NCBI RefSeq assembly: GCF_017581925.1
Contig: NZ_JAGEVG010000006.1
Span: forward strand, 124,001 to 188,000
Source: Gelidibacter pelagius
GTDB lineage: Bacteria; Bacteroidota; Bacteroidia; Flavobacteriales; Flavobacteriaceae
Reading direction: 5' to 3'
DNA: 64,000 nucleotides
The position numbers and the translations under genes are program-made. A model generated the notes under the pieces. The model made no database searches and was not told the origin of the DNA. It saw only the letters and a program-made list of their open reading frames with translations. Below are positions 35,978 through 45,242 of the stretch, in pieces (position 1 is the first letter of the stretch; each line of letters begins with the position of its first letter).

Positions 35978-36311
35978 TTACAAGATATCTTTATTACATA
36001 TCCGCAATTAATCCTTAAAAATAGAGGTTACTCATTTAAAATCTGAATAAGCCTTGCCTTTCCAGACAGCTATCGGGACTAAAGAGTGGCTTATTCTCAA
36101 TTTAATTAATAATTTGAGATTTTTGATCCCTTTTAGGGCGGAGCAAACAACAAGTCGGGATTGTATTTTCAGTTTTTAATCCTTACGACCAAAAGCGGAT
36201 ATCCAAATATCTTTTTAGACCCCTTAGATAACTATCAGATAATCACGAATTAGAATCCTAATACTTGTTAATTCTTTTCAACATTAACTAAGAATAACTC
36301 TTATAAAGTCT

Positions 36312-36319
36312 TAAATTTG
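36312..36319 (+). promoter_or_regulatory. -7 promoter box TAAATTTG before the first helicase gene
   Basis: An exact TAnnTTTG match 27 bp before the ATG at 36347. No clear -33 element was seen. Confidence 0.45.
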
Positions 36320-36346
36320 TGGAAATTTTTTTGAACCCAAACTTTT

Positions 36347-37861
36347 ATGTCAGAAACTATAGAGCAACTTAACCAAACCGAAACCAAAAAAGATCTTTAT
36401 GATTATCAGCTTGCTGATTTGAACAAGATTTTTGAGGTCATGGAAACTGCTCCAGATAATTTTAATTTGTTGTACCAACTTCCAACCGGAGGAGGGAAGA
36501 CTGTGATTTTTTCTGAAATTGTAAGGCGCTATATTAAAAACCATAATAAGAAGGTTGTAATTCTCACGCATCGCATTGAGCTATGTAAACAAACCTCAAA
36601 GATGCTGACTAATTTTGATGTCGAAAATAAGGTCATCAATAGCCATGTCAAGGAGCTCCCTGATCAAGATCAATACAAGTGTTTCGTGGCCATGGTCGAG
36701 ACCTTAAACAACCGTCTTAATGATAAAAAATTGCGATTGGAAGATATTGGATTGGTCATTATTGATGAAGCGCATTATAATTCGTTCAGAAAACTGTTCA
36801 AATTTTTTGAAAACTGTTTTATCCTTGGGGTCACGGCAACGCCACTTAGTTCCAATATTAAATTGCCAATGAAAGATAATTACCAGAAATTGATTGTTGG
36901 TGATGATATTTCGACTTTGATAAAAAATGGATTTTTGGCAAATGCTAATTTGTACAACTTTGATGTGGAATTAAACACGTTGAAGATAGGAATCAATGGT
37001 GATTATACCGTTAAATCTTCGGAAACACTCTACACCAATTCCTATATGTTGAGCAAGCTTATTTTTGCTTACGAAGAAATGTCGAAAGGCAAGAAAACAC
37101 TGATTTTCAATAACGGCATCAACACTTCTAAGGAGGTTTATTATTCGTTTAAGCGTGCTGGTTATAAGGTGAAGCATTTGGATAATACCTGCAGCAAACA
37201 GGAACGAAAGGAAATTTTGAAATGGTTTAAGAACACGCCTGATGCCATTTTGACCTCAGTCAGTATTTTGACCACGGGCTTTGATGAGCCTACCGTTGAG
37301 TCGGTTATTTTGAACCGTGCCACACGGTCATTGACCTTATATTTTCAAATGATAGGGCGGGGCTCCCGTATTTTAAAGGATAAAAAATCCTTTTTGGTTT
37401 TGGATCTGGGAAATAATGCGGTTCGTTTTGGACCTTGGGAACAAACGGTCGATTGGCAGCATATTTTCAAGTACCCGGATTTATATCTCGAAAACCTCCG
37501 AAATGACGAGGATATTGAGCGTGATTTTGTGTACGTCATGCCAGATTCCATCAGGGAACGCTTTAAGAATTCTGAAAATATCGACTTCGATGTCAAAGCG
37601 GAATATGAAAAAGCCATTGCTGACGGCAACAAATCTATGGTTACCATCGAACGGTCGATAGAACAGCATTCCAAAATGTGTATTGCCAATGCCGAAACCA
37701 TTTTTGAAGCTAGGGACCTCACTAAATATTTGATGGACGACATTTCATACCGGATCAAACAGTATTCTTATTGTATGATGAACAGTACCAAAAATTACAA
37801 AGAATGGCTGATGGAAGAATATATTAGAAAACTTAGACTGAGTTTTAACGGTAAGTTTTAA
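36347..37861 (+). CDS. SF2 DEAD/DEAH-box helicase (XPB/RadD-like), copy A
   Basis: The 504-residue protein has motif I PTGGGKT at 46-52, motif II DEAH at 140-143, motif III VTATP, and motif VI QMIGRGSRI in the helicase C domain. These define an ATP-dependent DNA or RNA helicase/translocase of the RadD/YejH or XPB-like group. A roughly 120-residue C-terminal region follows the helicase core and is shared with the paralogue at 45243-46799. The two genes are collinear along the whole chain. Nucleic-acid substrate and cellular role are not evident from the sequence. A -7 box precedes it. Confidence 0.88.
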   Translation: MSETIEQLNQTETKKDLYDYQLADLNKIFEVMETAPDNFNLLYQLPTGGGKTVIFSEIVRRYIKNHNKKVVILTHRIELCKQTSKMLTNFDVENKVINSHVKELPDQDQYKCFVAMVETLNNRLNDKKLRLEDIGLVIIDEAHYNSFRKLFKFFENCFILGVTATPLSSNIKLPMKDNYQKLIVGDDISTLIKNGFLANANLYNFDVELNTLKIGINGDYTVKSSETLYTNSYMLSKLIFAYEEMSKGKKTLIFNNGINTSKEVYYSFKRAGYKVKHLDNTCSKQERKEILKWFKNTPDAILTSVSILTTGFDEPTVESVILNRATRSLTLYFQMIGRGSRILKDKKSFLVLDLGNNAVRFGPWEQTVDWQHIFKYPDLYLENLRNDEDIERDFVYVMPDSIRERFKNSENIDFDVKAEYEKAIADGNKSMVTIERSIEQHSKMCIANAETIFEARDLTKYLMDDISYRIKQYSYCMMNSTKNYKEWLMEEYIRKLRLSFNGKF

Positions 37862-37952
37862 CGTTTCCTTTAAAATTATAGTCGGAATTAATCGTTAGTT
37901 TCGCTGATAGGTATGGTTTTTGATTCTTATATCCGAACTAGTTTTTAAGCTT

Positions 37953-38615
37953 ATGACATCTTATAAATATAAACTTTTAGGCATTTTTTTTCTTGTTGCA
38001 ATTTTCCAAACCAAGGCTCAGGAATTTCCAGTTAAGAGTATTCCTATTCCTGCGGTGGAGAAGAAGGACGAAAAGAAAGAACCTGAACCTGAACCTGTCA
38101 AAATTGACCCAATCATAAAAGAAGAACAGCCTAAAGCTGAAAGCCCGATCACCATTAAAAAACGCGAAACTGAATTTTCAATGTTCGACGATAGCAATTT
38201 GCGTGATCCTGGCGAAATCTTTGATAATAAATGGAACAAGAAAGCTGTAGAGCAAGGTTTCCGAATGGAAACCATGGAAGATCAGTTTTTGGGCAATTTT
38301 AATATCACCGGAAAAAAAGCCAATATTAGATGTCGGGACCATGAATATCCTGATGGCGACCGGGTTCGGGTATTTGTCAATGGTACGGTTTTTATAGCCG
38401 ATTTATTACTGACAGGCAACTACAAGAGCTTTGATGTGCCTTTGGTGGAGGGCATCAATAAAATTGACTTTGTAGCGCTTAATCAGGGAGAGTCTGGTCC
38501 AAATACAGCCGAATTTCAAGTTTACGACGACAATGGTGTTCAGGTCTCGTCTAAAAAGTGGAACCTCTTGACTGGAGTTACGGCAAGTATTATTCTCGTA
38601 AAAGAAAAAGAATAG
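37953..38615 (+). CDS. Secreted protein of unknown function with Pro/Glu/Lys-rich linker
   Basis: I start at the ATG at 37953, giving 220 residues; the in-frame TTG at 37920 would spoil the signal peptide. The signal peptide ends at ..FQTKAQ. A charged linker with repeated EPEPEP and KKDEKKE follows (about residues 30-75). Then comes a beta-rich domain with NIRCRDHEYPDGDRVRVFVNGTVF and a C-terminal IGF-like strand set. I do not recognise the family name, though the domain pattern is familiar from other Bacteroidota exported proteins. It is 92 bp after the helicase gene, possibly in the same transcript. No function is assigned. Confidence 0.7.
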   Translation: MTSYKYKLLGIFFLVAIFQTKAQEFPVKSIPIPAVEKKDEKKEPEPEPVKIDPIIKEEQPKAESPITIKKRETEFSMFDDSNLRDPGEIFDNKWNKKAVEQGFRMETMEDQFLGNFNITGKKANIRCRDHEYPDGDRVRVFVNGTVFIADLLLTGNYKSFDVPLVEGINKIDFVALNQGESGPNTAEFQVYDDNGVQVSSKKWNLLTGVTASIILVKEKE

Positions 38616-38622
38616 TGATTTT

Positions 38623-38886
38623 CTAAAACAAAGGAAAGAAAGGTCCTTTTGCAATCACATGAAATTCAAGATCAGTAGCTATATCCTGAATCTCGTTCAC
38701 ATGGACGACTTTATCGGTGTGAACGGTAACCTCAGATGGATAGACATCTTCAAAAATCACATTGGTAACACCATCAATTTTCATGATTGCAGCTTTCAAT
38801 TTTGATTTCTCCTCAGGACTTCTAACATCTGTGGTAAATGTCTTACCGTGATTTCCAGGGATGACATTGTCATTTATATAGGTCAT
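38623..38886 (-). CDS. Small HMA-like fold protein without CxxC
   Basis: The 87-residue protein has the secondary-structure rhythm of heavy-metal-associated domains (KLKAAIMKIDGVTNVIFEDVYPSEVTVHTDK) but lacks the metal-binding CxxC; there is no cysteine at all. It therefore probably does not carry copper or mercury. It is convergent with the secreted protein gene, with seven bases between the stops. Similar short proteins are labelled heavy-metal-associated domain-containing in Flavobacteriia. The role is unknown. Confidence 0.7.
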   Translation of the reverse strand: MTYINDNVIPGNHGKTFTTDVRSPEEKSKLKAAIMKIDGVTNVIFEDVYPSEVTVHTDKVVHVNEIQDIATDLEFHVIAKGPFFPLF

Positions 38887-39291
38887 TTTTACAAAGCGGT
38901 TTTAATAGCCTCAGAGTTGTCTCAATCGCAAATACAAATTACGTATTCACAGATGGATATTTGCCTCGGCTTCTTGTTTTATGAATCTAAATTTAGATAA
39001 TTTATCGCACTTCACCTAATACAAATGGCGGAAATACATGGATTTTATGCTGTCGACTGCTAACTTATTAAATTCAAGATTTTTAGATATTTCATCAAAG
39101 ACTTTAATGTATTAAAACCCTCTGATGGAATAAAATAAGCTATTGCAAAATGTCCATATAATGACTCGTGTAGAATATTCAATTCCAATCTAATATATAG
39201 TTTTTAATATTTCAAGGGAAAGGATTTTGTATCTTTATGAAATGAAACGCCCAGTCATTTCACGAGTGTTTAAATTATAGTATCCTGCCGA
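38887..39291. other. 405-bp divergent intergenic region
   Basis: It lies between the HMA-like gene and the NADH dehydrogenase gene. A near-match to the -7 box, TATCTTTA, is at 39230-39237, about 55 bp before the dehydrogenase ATG. No gene or repeat is supported. Confidence 0.5.
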
Positions 39292-40560
39292 ATGAACATA
39301 CAAACCACACCTAAAGTTGTTATTGTTGGTGCAGGTTTTGGAGGAATAACCATAGCGAAATCTTTCAAGAATAAACCTGTCCAAGTCCTTTTAATAGACC
39401 AACACAATTATCACAATTTCCAACCTTTGATGTATCAGATTGCGACAGGTGGATTGGAGCCCGATAGTATAGCCTATCCAGTCAGGCGAATTTTTAGAAA
39501 CCAAAAGAACTTCAGTTTTAGAATGGCCAAGGTGGATCAGGTTTCCGTAGCCACTCAACGTCTTCATACGTCAATAGGGACCATTGCTTATGACTATTTG
39601 GTGATCGCCACGGGAAGCACGAACAACTTTTTTAACTTCGAACCGGTCAAGGATAAATTATTAACCTTGAAGTCCATTCCAGATGCATTGAATATGCGTA
39701 GTTATATTTATCAAAATCTCGAAAAGGCATTGGCACATCAGGATGAGCGCTCTATTGATGATCTTATGAATATTGCCATCGTTGGTGGCGGACCTGCTGG
39801 AATTGAATTGGCCGGGGCGCTCGCGGAAATGAAGCATTTTGTGCTTCCGAAAGACTTCCCTGACCTCGATTTGTCCAAAATGGAAATCAATCTTTACGAA
39901 GCTGCAAAAGAGTTGTTATCTGCCATGTCAGAAGCGTCTTCAACGAAAAGTTTGGAGTATTTAGGAGAGTTGGGCGTGAACGTCCATCTCAATGCTAAGG
40001 TGGATGCTTATGATGGCAAGATATTGACTCTCGCAGATGGAACCTCATTTGCCACAGACACGGTTATATGGACCGCTGGGGTGAAAGCAGCGCCGATTGA
40101 TGGGCTTCCTGCCGATGCTTTAGCAGGCGGCCGCATATTGGTTGATGTTTTCAATCAAGTAAAAAACACAAAGAATATATTTGCCATTGGAGATGTGGCG
40201 TCTTGCGTAACAACTGAAAATCCAAAGGGCCTGCCTATGTTGGCTCCGGTGGCCCAACAACAGGGTAAACTACTTTCCGATAATATCATCAAGCTGATAA
40301 TTCAACAGCCAATGGTGCCCTTTAAATATAAAAACAAAGGTGTAATGGCAACCATTGGTCGTAAAAAAGCAGTAGTAGATTTACCTAAATGGCAATTCCA
40401 AGGTACTTTTGCCTGGATGGTTTGGATGTTCATCCATATCATGTCGTTGGTAGGCTTTCGAAATAAAATCATGGCATTTTATGATTGGATGGCCAACTAT
40501 TTGACCTACGATAAACCTTTAGGACTAATAATTAGACCTTACAAGCGCAAAGAATCGTAG
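39292..40560 (+). CDS. ndh: Type II NADH dehydrogenase (NDH-2)
   Basis: The 422-residue flavoprotein oxidises NADH and reduces quinone at the inner membrane without pumping protons. Two dinucleotide-binding sites are visible: VVIVGAGFGGITIAKSF (FAD) at the N-terminus and IAIVGGGPAGIELAGALAEM (NADH) at about residue 165. The family element FAIGDVA, which contacts FAD, follows at about 302. A C-terminal amphipathic stretch (FAWMVWMFIHIMSLVGFRNKI) anchors the protein to the membrane. It is full length and monocistronic. Confidence 0.9.
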   Translation: MNIQTTPKVVIVGAGFGGITIAKSFKNKPVQVLLIDQHNYHNFQPLMYQIATGGLEPDSIAYPVRRIFRNQKNFSFRMAKVDQVSVATQRLHTSIGTIAYDYLVIATGSTNNFFNFEPVKDKLLTLKSIPDALNMRSYIYQNLEKALAHQDERSIDDLMNIAIVGGGPAGIELAGALAEMKHFVLPKDFPDLDLSKMEINLYEAAKELLSAMSEASSTKSLEYLGELGVNVHLNAKVDAYDGKILTLADGTSFATDTVIWTAGVKAAPIDGLPADALAGGRILVDVFNQVKNTKNIFAIGDVASCVTTENPKGLPMLAPVAQQQGKLLSDNIIKLIIQQPMVPFKYKNKGVMATIGRKKAVVDLPKWQFQGTFAWMVWMFIHIMSLVGFRNKIMAFYDWMANYLTYDKPLGLIIRPYKRKES

Positions 40561-40589
40561 TTTGAAACCATTATCTCGAATCAAAATCT

Positions 40590-40597
40590 TATATTTG
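40590..40597 (+). promoter_or_regulatory. -7 promoter box TATATTTG of the cold-shock-domain gene
   Basis: An exact TAnnTTTG match; the nearest TTTG (40561-40564) is 25 bp upstream, slightly beyond the usual spacing. It predicts a leader of about 150 nt before the ATG at 40754. Confidence 0.45.
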
Positions 40598-40753
40598 TAA
40601 GGTATATAGACATTTTGTGGTGCATTCCATTAAATTTTAATGTATATTAGAATCACTGAATTAATCTTTCGAATCAACAATTCCAAGAATTGCCCATCTA
40701 AAGCATAATTTGGTAATTCAAATCTAACCCTTAAAACATATTTAAAAAAAAGA

Positions 40754-41197
40754 ATGGCTAAGTCGCAACAGACCTTTAACAAAATTGAAAAAGAAAAAGC
40801 ACGTGCTAAAAAGCGTGAAGAAAAAAAGAAGAAAAAAGATGCCCGTCGTGCAGAAGGCGGAAGTGATGGAATCCAGTTTGCTTATGTAGACGCTTATGGA
40901 AACTTATCAGATACTCCAATTGATCCTGCAGATAAAATCAAAGTTGATGCTGAAGACATCGTTTTAGGTGTTCCTAAAAAAGAAGAAGGCGAAGAAGAAG
41001 ATCCTGTAAGACAAGGTAAAGTTTCTTTCTATGATAGCTCAAAAGGCTTCGGATTTATTATCGATTTAGAAAACAATGAAAAGTATTTTTGTCACGTGAG
41101 CGGACTCTTAGATGATATCGCCGAAAATGACAAAGTGAGCTTTGAGTTGGAACGTGGCATGAAAGGCATGAACGCTGTAAAAGTAAAGCGCGTTTAA
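40754..41197 (+). CDS. Cold-shock-domain RNA-binding protein with basic N-terminal arm
   Basis: The 147-residue protein has a Lys/Arg/Glu-rich helix at 1-35, an acidic-proline spacer, and a cold-shock domain at about 84-147 (QGKVSFYDSSKGFGFIIDLENNEKYFCHVSG). The RNP1-like KGFGFI and RNP2-like YFCHVSG motifs bind single-stranded RNA or DNA. It is about twice as long as CspA. The predicted leader of about 150 nt recalls the long leaders of cold-shock mRNAs. Its stop overlaps that of the convergent pseudouridine synthase gene by four bases. Confidence 0.88.
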   Translation: MAKSQQTFNKIEKEKARAKKREEKKKKKDARRAEGGSDGIQFAYVDAYGNLSDTPIDPADKIKVDAEDIVLGVPKKEEGEEEDPVRQGKVSFYDSSKGFGFIIDLENNEKYFCHVSGLLDDIAENDKVSFELERGMKGMNAVKVKRV

Positions 41198-41790
41198 TCT
41201 ACATTTAATTCATCAAGTTTAATGACTTCACCAGGTTGCATTTTGTTTAAATAAATGCGACCTACACGTACGCGTACCAATCTCAAGGTAGGAAAACCAA
41301 CAGCAGAAGTCATTTTGCGAACCTGCCTAAACTTTCCTTCATTTATAGTGATGGAAATCCATGAGGTTGGTCCATGGCGTGCGTCCCTTATTTTTTTAAT
41401 GCGTTCCGCAAAATCCGGCGATTGTTCCAGTTTAAAAACCTTACAGGCTTTAGTCTGGTAGGTGATGCCCTCAAATCCAATAGTCACGCTTTCTTGAAGT
41501 TGTGTTATAGCGGCTTCAGTAATCTCTCCATCCACTTGTACATAATATTCTTTTTCGATCGGAGTGCTACAAATGGTATTGCTTAAAAAACCATCAGTGG
41601 TCAATAGCAATAAACCTTCAGAGTTTTTATCTAAACGTCCAATCGGCATGACGCCTTCAGGAAAATCATAAAGTGTTCCCAAAAACTTTTTGTTGCGTTC
41701 GTGCTTGGCATTACTCATGAATTGACTCAAGTATCCCAAGGGTTTATGAAGTAAGAAATGAATGTGTTGTTTTGGTTTAGACGTCTCCAT
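41194..41790 (-). CDS. rRNA pseudouridine synthase, RluE-like
   Basis: The 198-residue enzyme is of the RsuA/RluB/E/F family and isomerises uridine in rRNA. The catalytic motif GRLDKNSEGLLLLTTDG holds the nucleophilic Asp, and IRKIRDARHGPTSW with GKFRQVRKMTSAVG are family elements. It lacks the N-terminal S4 domain, as in RluE (which modifies 23S rRNA U2457). The first 14 bases lie inside the end of topB and the last four overlap the cold-shock gene stop, so it is squeezed between both neighbours and is probably co-transcribed with topB. Confidence 0.86.
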   Translation of the reverse strand: METSKPKQHIHFLLHKPLGYLSQFMSNAKHERNKKFLGTLYDFPEGVMPIGRLDKNSEGLLLLTTDGFLSNTICSTPIEKEYYVQVDGEITEAAITQLQESVTIGFEGITYQTKACKVFKLEQSPDFAERIKKIRDARHGPTSWISITINEGKFRQVRKMTSAVGFPTLRLVRVRVGRIYLNKMQPGEVIKLDELNVD

Positions 41791-44068
41791 TTAAAATACT
41801 GTAAACCAGCTCCTTGCTCATTATATTTCCGGTTGCTTTTTGTCGCACTTCATCAAAACTAAATCTAAATGTGCAGCCTTCTTTGTATTGGCTGCAGCCA
41901 TAGGCGGTTTTCCCTTTTATGACCGTACCTTTCTTGCATTTTGGACAGGTCAGGGCATCAGATGTTTCTTTTTTCACTGCTTTTTTGGGCTCCAAAACCA
42001 ACTGAAATTGATCATCAAATCTGATCAAACCCTCCAAGTCTCCGGCCTCGGTTTTAAAGCCTTTCAAATTGACGGTTGATCCTTTTTGGAGCAAACGCAC
42101 ATATTGTTTTTCTGAAACCTTTTTGTCCTTAAATTTAAAAGGCAGCACAAATCGACATCCGTTTTTATAAGCGCTGCACCCAAAAGCCGATTTGCCTTTG
42201 ATGATATGCCCGTTTTTACATTTTGGACAAGTTTCTCCTGCAATTCCTGCTTTCTTTTTGACTTCTTTTTCAGCAACTGCTTTTTGTTCAACTTTTACAT
42301 GTGAAATGTTTGCGCGTTGCGTTTCACTACGGACTTCATACACTAAAGCATCTACCATTTTTTTCATATTGGCGATAAATTGTCCAGCACTATAAGTCCC
42401 TTTTTCAATGTCTTTCAATTGCTTTTCCCACATTCCGGTCAATTCGGCCGATTTCAACAGTTCGTTTTGAATGGTATCAATCAGTTGAATGCCGATATGC
42501 GTAGGCAACACTTGCTTCTTATTACGCTCAATATATTTCCGCTTGAATAAGGTTTCGATAATATTCGCACGTGTAGAAGGACGACCGATGCCGTTTTCCT
42601 TCATAAGTTCACGCATCTCATCATCATCCACCTGTTTCCCTGCAGTTTCCATAGCGCGTAGGAGGGAAGCCTCTGTGAATTGATTGGGTGGCTTGGTTTG
42701 TTTTTCCAAAAATGAGGGTTCGTGAGGTCCTTTTTCACCTTTGACAAACGATGGGAGCAAGTCTGTCGCTTTCTGCTCTTTTTCCGCTGATTCGATCACC
42801 ACGCGCCAGCCTCTGCTCAAGATTTCTTTTCCTGTAGCCTTAAAATTAACATCCGCAGCTTTCCCGATAACCGTCGTGTTGGATACTGCAGAATCATCAT
42901 AAAAAACAGCTATAAACCGTCTGGTTATAATGTCATAAACTTGCTGTTGGTTGTATTGCAACTGGCTTTCCACACCTGTTGGGATAATAGCGTGGTGGTC
43001 CGTAACCTTTTTATCGTTAAAGACTCTTGATGATTTTTTGATTTTTTTACCTAAAAGCGGTGCTGTTAAGGGCGCGTATTTCTTCAGGTTCTGTAAAATT
43101 CCAGAGACTTTAGGATAAACATCATTGGGTAAAAATGTGGTATCTACTCTCGGATAGGTGACCACCTTTTGTTCATATAGTTTCTGTACAATCTTAAGCG
43201 TTTCGTCGGCTGAAAACCCAAATTTGTTGTTGCAATACACCTGTAGTCCCGTTAAATCGAACAGTTTTGGAGCGTAATCCTTTCCTTTCTTCTTGGTAAC
43301 AGAGACAATTTCAAATTCATGCTCATTGACTTTATTGGCCAATATTTCGCCATCTTCCATTTTGGTAAAACGGCCTTCTTCATAGCTAAACAAGGTATCT
43401 CGGTAGAGTGTCTGCAATTCCCAATAGGGTTGGGGCACAAAATTCTCAATTTCCTTAAATCGGTTAACCACCATCGCTAGAGTTGGCGTTTGCACACGGC
43501 CAACAGATAATACTTGTTTGTAGCCTCCGTGTTTAAGGGTGTATAAACGGGTGGCATTCATCCCTAAAAGCCAATCGCCTATAGCGCGTGAAAACCCGGC
43601 ATAAAAGAGATTATCATACTGTTCTGATGGTTTGAGGTTTTCAAAACCTTCTTTTATGGCTTCCGCAGTTAATGAAGAAATCCATAAACGTTGCACTTTT
43701 CCCTTATAATTTGCCTGATCCAAAACCCAGCGTTGGATCAATTCTCCTTCTTGGCCCGCATCCCCACAATTGATGACTACCTCGGCTTGGTCGAATAACT
43801 TCTTGACTATTTTAAATTGCTTTTGAATTCCCGTATTCCCAACTACCTTAGTTTTGAATTTTTCGGGAAGCATGGGTAAATTGTTTAAATCCCAACTTTT
43901 CCAGTGTGGTTTATAATCGTTGGGCTCCATTAAAGTGCAGAGATGCCCAAACGTATAGGTTACCGCATAGCCGTTGCCTTCATAGTAACCGTCATGCCTA
44001 CTATTGGCGCCTAAAATAGCGGCGATTTCTCGCGCAACACTGGGTTTTTCGGCAATACAGACTTTCAA
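41777..44068 (-). CDS. topB: DNA topoisomerase III
   Basis: The 763-residue type IA enzyme relaxes and decatenates DNA through a 5'-phosphotyrosine link. It starts MKVCIAEKPSVAREIAAILG (TOPRIM) and holds CGDAGQEGELI with the metal-binding acidic residues. The active-site tyrosine is in TYPRVDTTFLP at about residue 310. Two C-terminal zinc ribbons (CPKCKNGHIIKGKSAFGCSAYKNGC, and a second similar copy) follow. TopB with a RecQ-type helicase resolves recombination intermediates. It overlaps the pseudouridine synthase gene by 14 bases. Confidence 0.93.
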   Translation of the reverse strand: MKVCIAEKPSVAREIAAILGANSRHDGYYEGNGYAVTYTFGHLCTLMEPNDYKPHWKSWDLNNLPMLPEKFKTKVVGNTGIQKQFKIVKKLFDQAEVVINCGDAGQEGELIQRWVLDQANYKGKVQRLWISSLTAEAIKEGFENLKPSEQYDNLFYAGFSRAIGDWLLGMNATRLYTLKHGGYKQVLSVGRVQTPTLAMVVNRFKEIENFVPQPYWELQTLYRDTLFSYEEGRFTKMEDGEILANKVNEHEFEIVSVTKKKGKDYAPKLFDLTGLQVYCNNKFGFSADETLKIVQKLYEQKVVTYPRVDTTFLPNDVYPKVSGILQNLKKYAPLTAPLLGKKIKKSSRVFNDKKVTDHHAIIPTGVESQLQYNQQQVYDIITRRFIAVFYDDSAVSNTTVIGKAADVNFKATGKEILSRGWRVVIESAEKEQKATDLLPSFVKGEKGPHEPSFLEKQTKPPNQFTEASLLRAMETAGKQVDDDEMRELMKENGIGRPSTRANIIETLFKRKYIERNKKQVLPTHIGIQLIDTIQNELLKSAELTGMWEKQLKDIEKGTYSAGQFIANMKKMVDALVYEVRSETQRANISHVKVEQKAVAEKEVKKKAGIAGETCPKCKNGHIIKGKSAFGCSAYKNGCRFVLPFKFKDKKVSEKQYVRLLQKGSTVNLKGFKTEAGDLEGLIRFDDQFQLVLEPKKAVKKETSDALTCPKCKKGTVIKGKTAYGCSQYKEGCTFRFSFDEVRQKATGNIMSKELVYSILNGDV

Positions 44069-44322
44069 AATAGGTGTTTATTTATTGTTATTAGTTGTTG
44101 ATTGTTTTTTATTTCTACTAATGGGTTTTAATATCCCGAGGTTCTTGATTAGGAATCGTTTTCAATCATTGAAGAACTGATTTATATTTATGATTTTCAC
44201 ATCGCATTTAAGCTTTATTCGAGTTCTAAATTTAACCTGTGCAAAGTAAAACTATTTGAAGACATATCGCAAGGATTAAGAGGAAACCAATAAGGTGATT
44301 GGAGATGAGCCATTTACAAAAA

Positions 44323-45129
44323 TCACCACCAGACTACATAGAATTTAGAATACTTACCATGCTGCTTCAACCAACATAAAGGCGCGAGTTTCTTATTGGT
44401 CAAAGGGTTCAACTTAAGTAGAAAATTATCATAATTCATCCATTTCACATCGTCATGGACATCCATAAGCCAATTGATTTTCTCAGGAATAAAAAATTGT
44501 CCGGTTTTGAAGAGCTCGAGATTGTCCATTTTCACATAAAAACCCTTAACACAAGCCGGATTCAATTGATTAAATTCTATATTTTGGTGATCGAGTGGCA
44601 AAAACAACTGTGCTTTGAATAAAACTTGCTGTATAGTTTCACTTGTGCTAAGGCCTAAATCGTCAAGTAGGGATTGGGTCTTGGGATGGTAGAGTAGTGG
44701 AAGTTGCTTTTCCTTTAGCTTGTCCAATTTCTGAAGCAAACTGTCCTTTCTATTTGGGCCGATCCAATGTGATAACTCCGTAGGGCCTTCTTCAGGATCA
44801 TACAGGTAAAATTTATAGATAATCTCCAAATGTACAGGTCGACTCTCGGTCATTAAAAGCGCGTCCAATTCGCCAATCGTGCGTTTGCCGTCTTGTACTT
44901 GAATGTTTTCAGCTATAATCGAACAAGAGTCATCGTCACTCAATTGGTGGAATACAAATTGTTCCACCAGTTTTCCCAAGCGCAGATTACCAGCGTTAAT
45001 AACGGAGAAATTCCGGAGGGAAGTTTTGCTCAACACACACTGTTGCAGACCATAAATTTCGGCATTTTGCCATAATCGGGGTGTGCTTAAATAGCCTTCA
45101 AAATTGCGTTGTAAATTGTCTTTTTCCAT
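44323..45129 (-). CDS. DUF1853 family protein
   Basis: The 268-residue protein matches DUF1853: it carries LGKLVEQFVFHQL near residue 60, the catalytic-looking pair GELDALL with HLEIIYKFYLYDP, and a C-terminal NWLMDVH. The strands with Glu, Asp and Glu-x-Lys recall PD-(D/E)xK nuclease-fold proteins, an inference from spacing only. I use the ATG at 45129 over the TTG at 45144. It is divergent from helicase copy B and 254 bp downstream of nothing in its own direction, as topB lies beyond its stop. The function is unknown. Confidence 0.78.
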   Translation of the reverse strand: MEKDNLQRNFEGYLSTPRLWQNAEIYGLQQCVLSKTSLRNFSVINAGNLRLGKLVEQFVFHQLSDDDSCSIIAENIQVQDGKRTIGELDALLMTESRPVHLEIIYKFYLYDPEEGPTELSHWIGPNRKDSLLQKLDKLKEKQLPLLYHPKTQSLLDDLGLSTSETIQQVLFKAQLFLPLDHQNIEFNQLNPACVKGFYVKMDNLELFKTGQFFIPEKINWLMDVHDDVKWMNYDNFLLKLNPLTNKKLAPLCWLKQHGKYSKFYVVWW

Positions 45130-45170
45130 AGATTGAGAGGGCAAATTACAAATATCTTTTAAACATATAA

Positions 45171-45201
45171 TTGGAAGACCGTGCTAATACTCATATCTTT
45201 G
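45171..45201 (+). promoter_or_regulatory. Promoter of helicase copy B
   Basis: TTG at 45171-45173 and TATCTTTG at 45194-45201 are 20 bp apart, a full match to the Bacteroidota TTG/TAnnTTTG promoter. The -33 TTG is in frame with the helicase gene and could be mistaken for a start. Confidence 0.65.
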
Positions 45202-45242
45202 CATCTTCTTATAACATCCAACCGCTAAGCTCAACATACGAA

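Larger units (their letters stand above)
35921..36346. other. 426-bp intergenic region before the first helicase gene
   Basis: It holds the hsp20 terminator, half of an intergenic palindrome (GACAGCTATCGGGA at about 36065-36078, related to the one at 47072) and a -7 box for the helicase gene. No gene is supported here. Confidence 0.55.

Noticed and set aside
44294-44327. GGTGATT/AATCACC hairpin at the end of DUF1853
   Set aside because: The loop is 20 nt, there is no T-tract and the arm overlaps the stop region, so a terminator is not supported.
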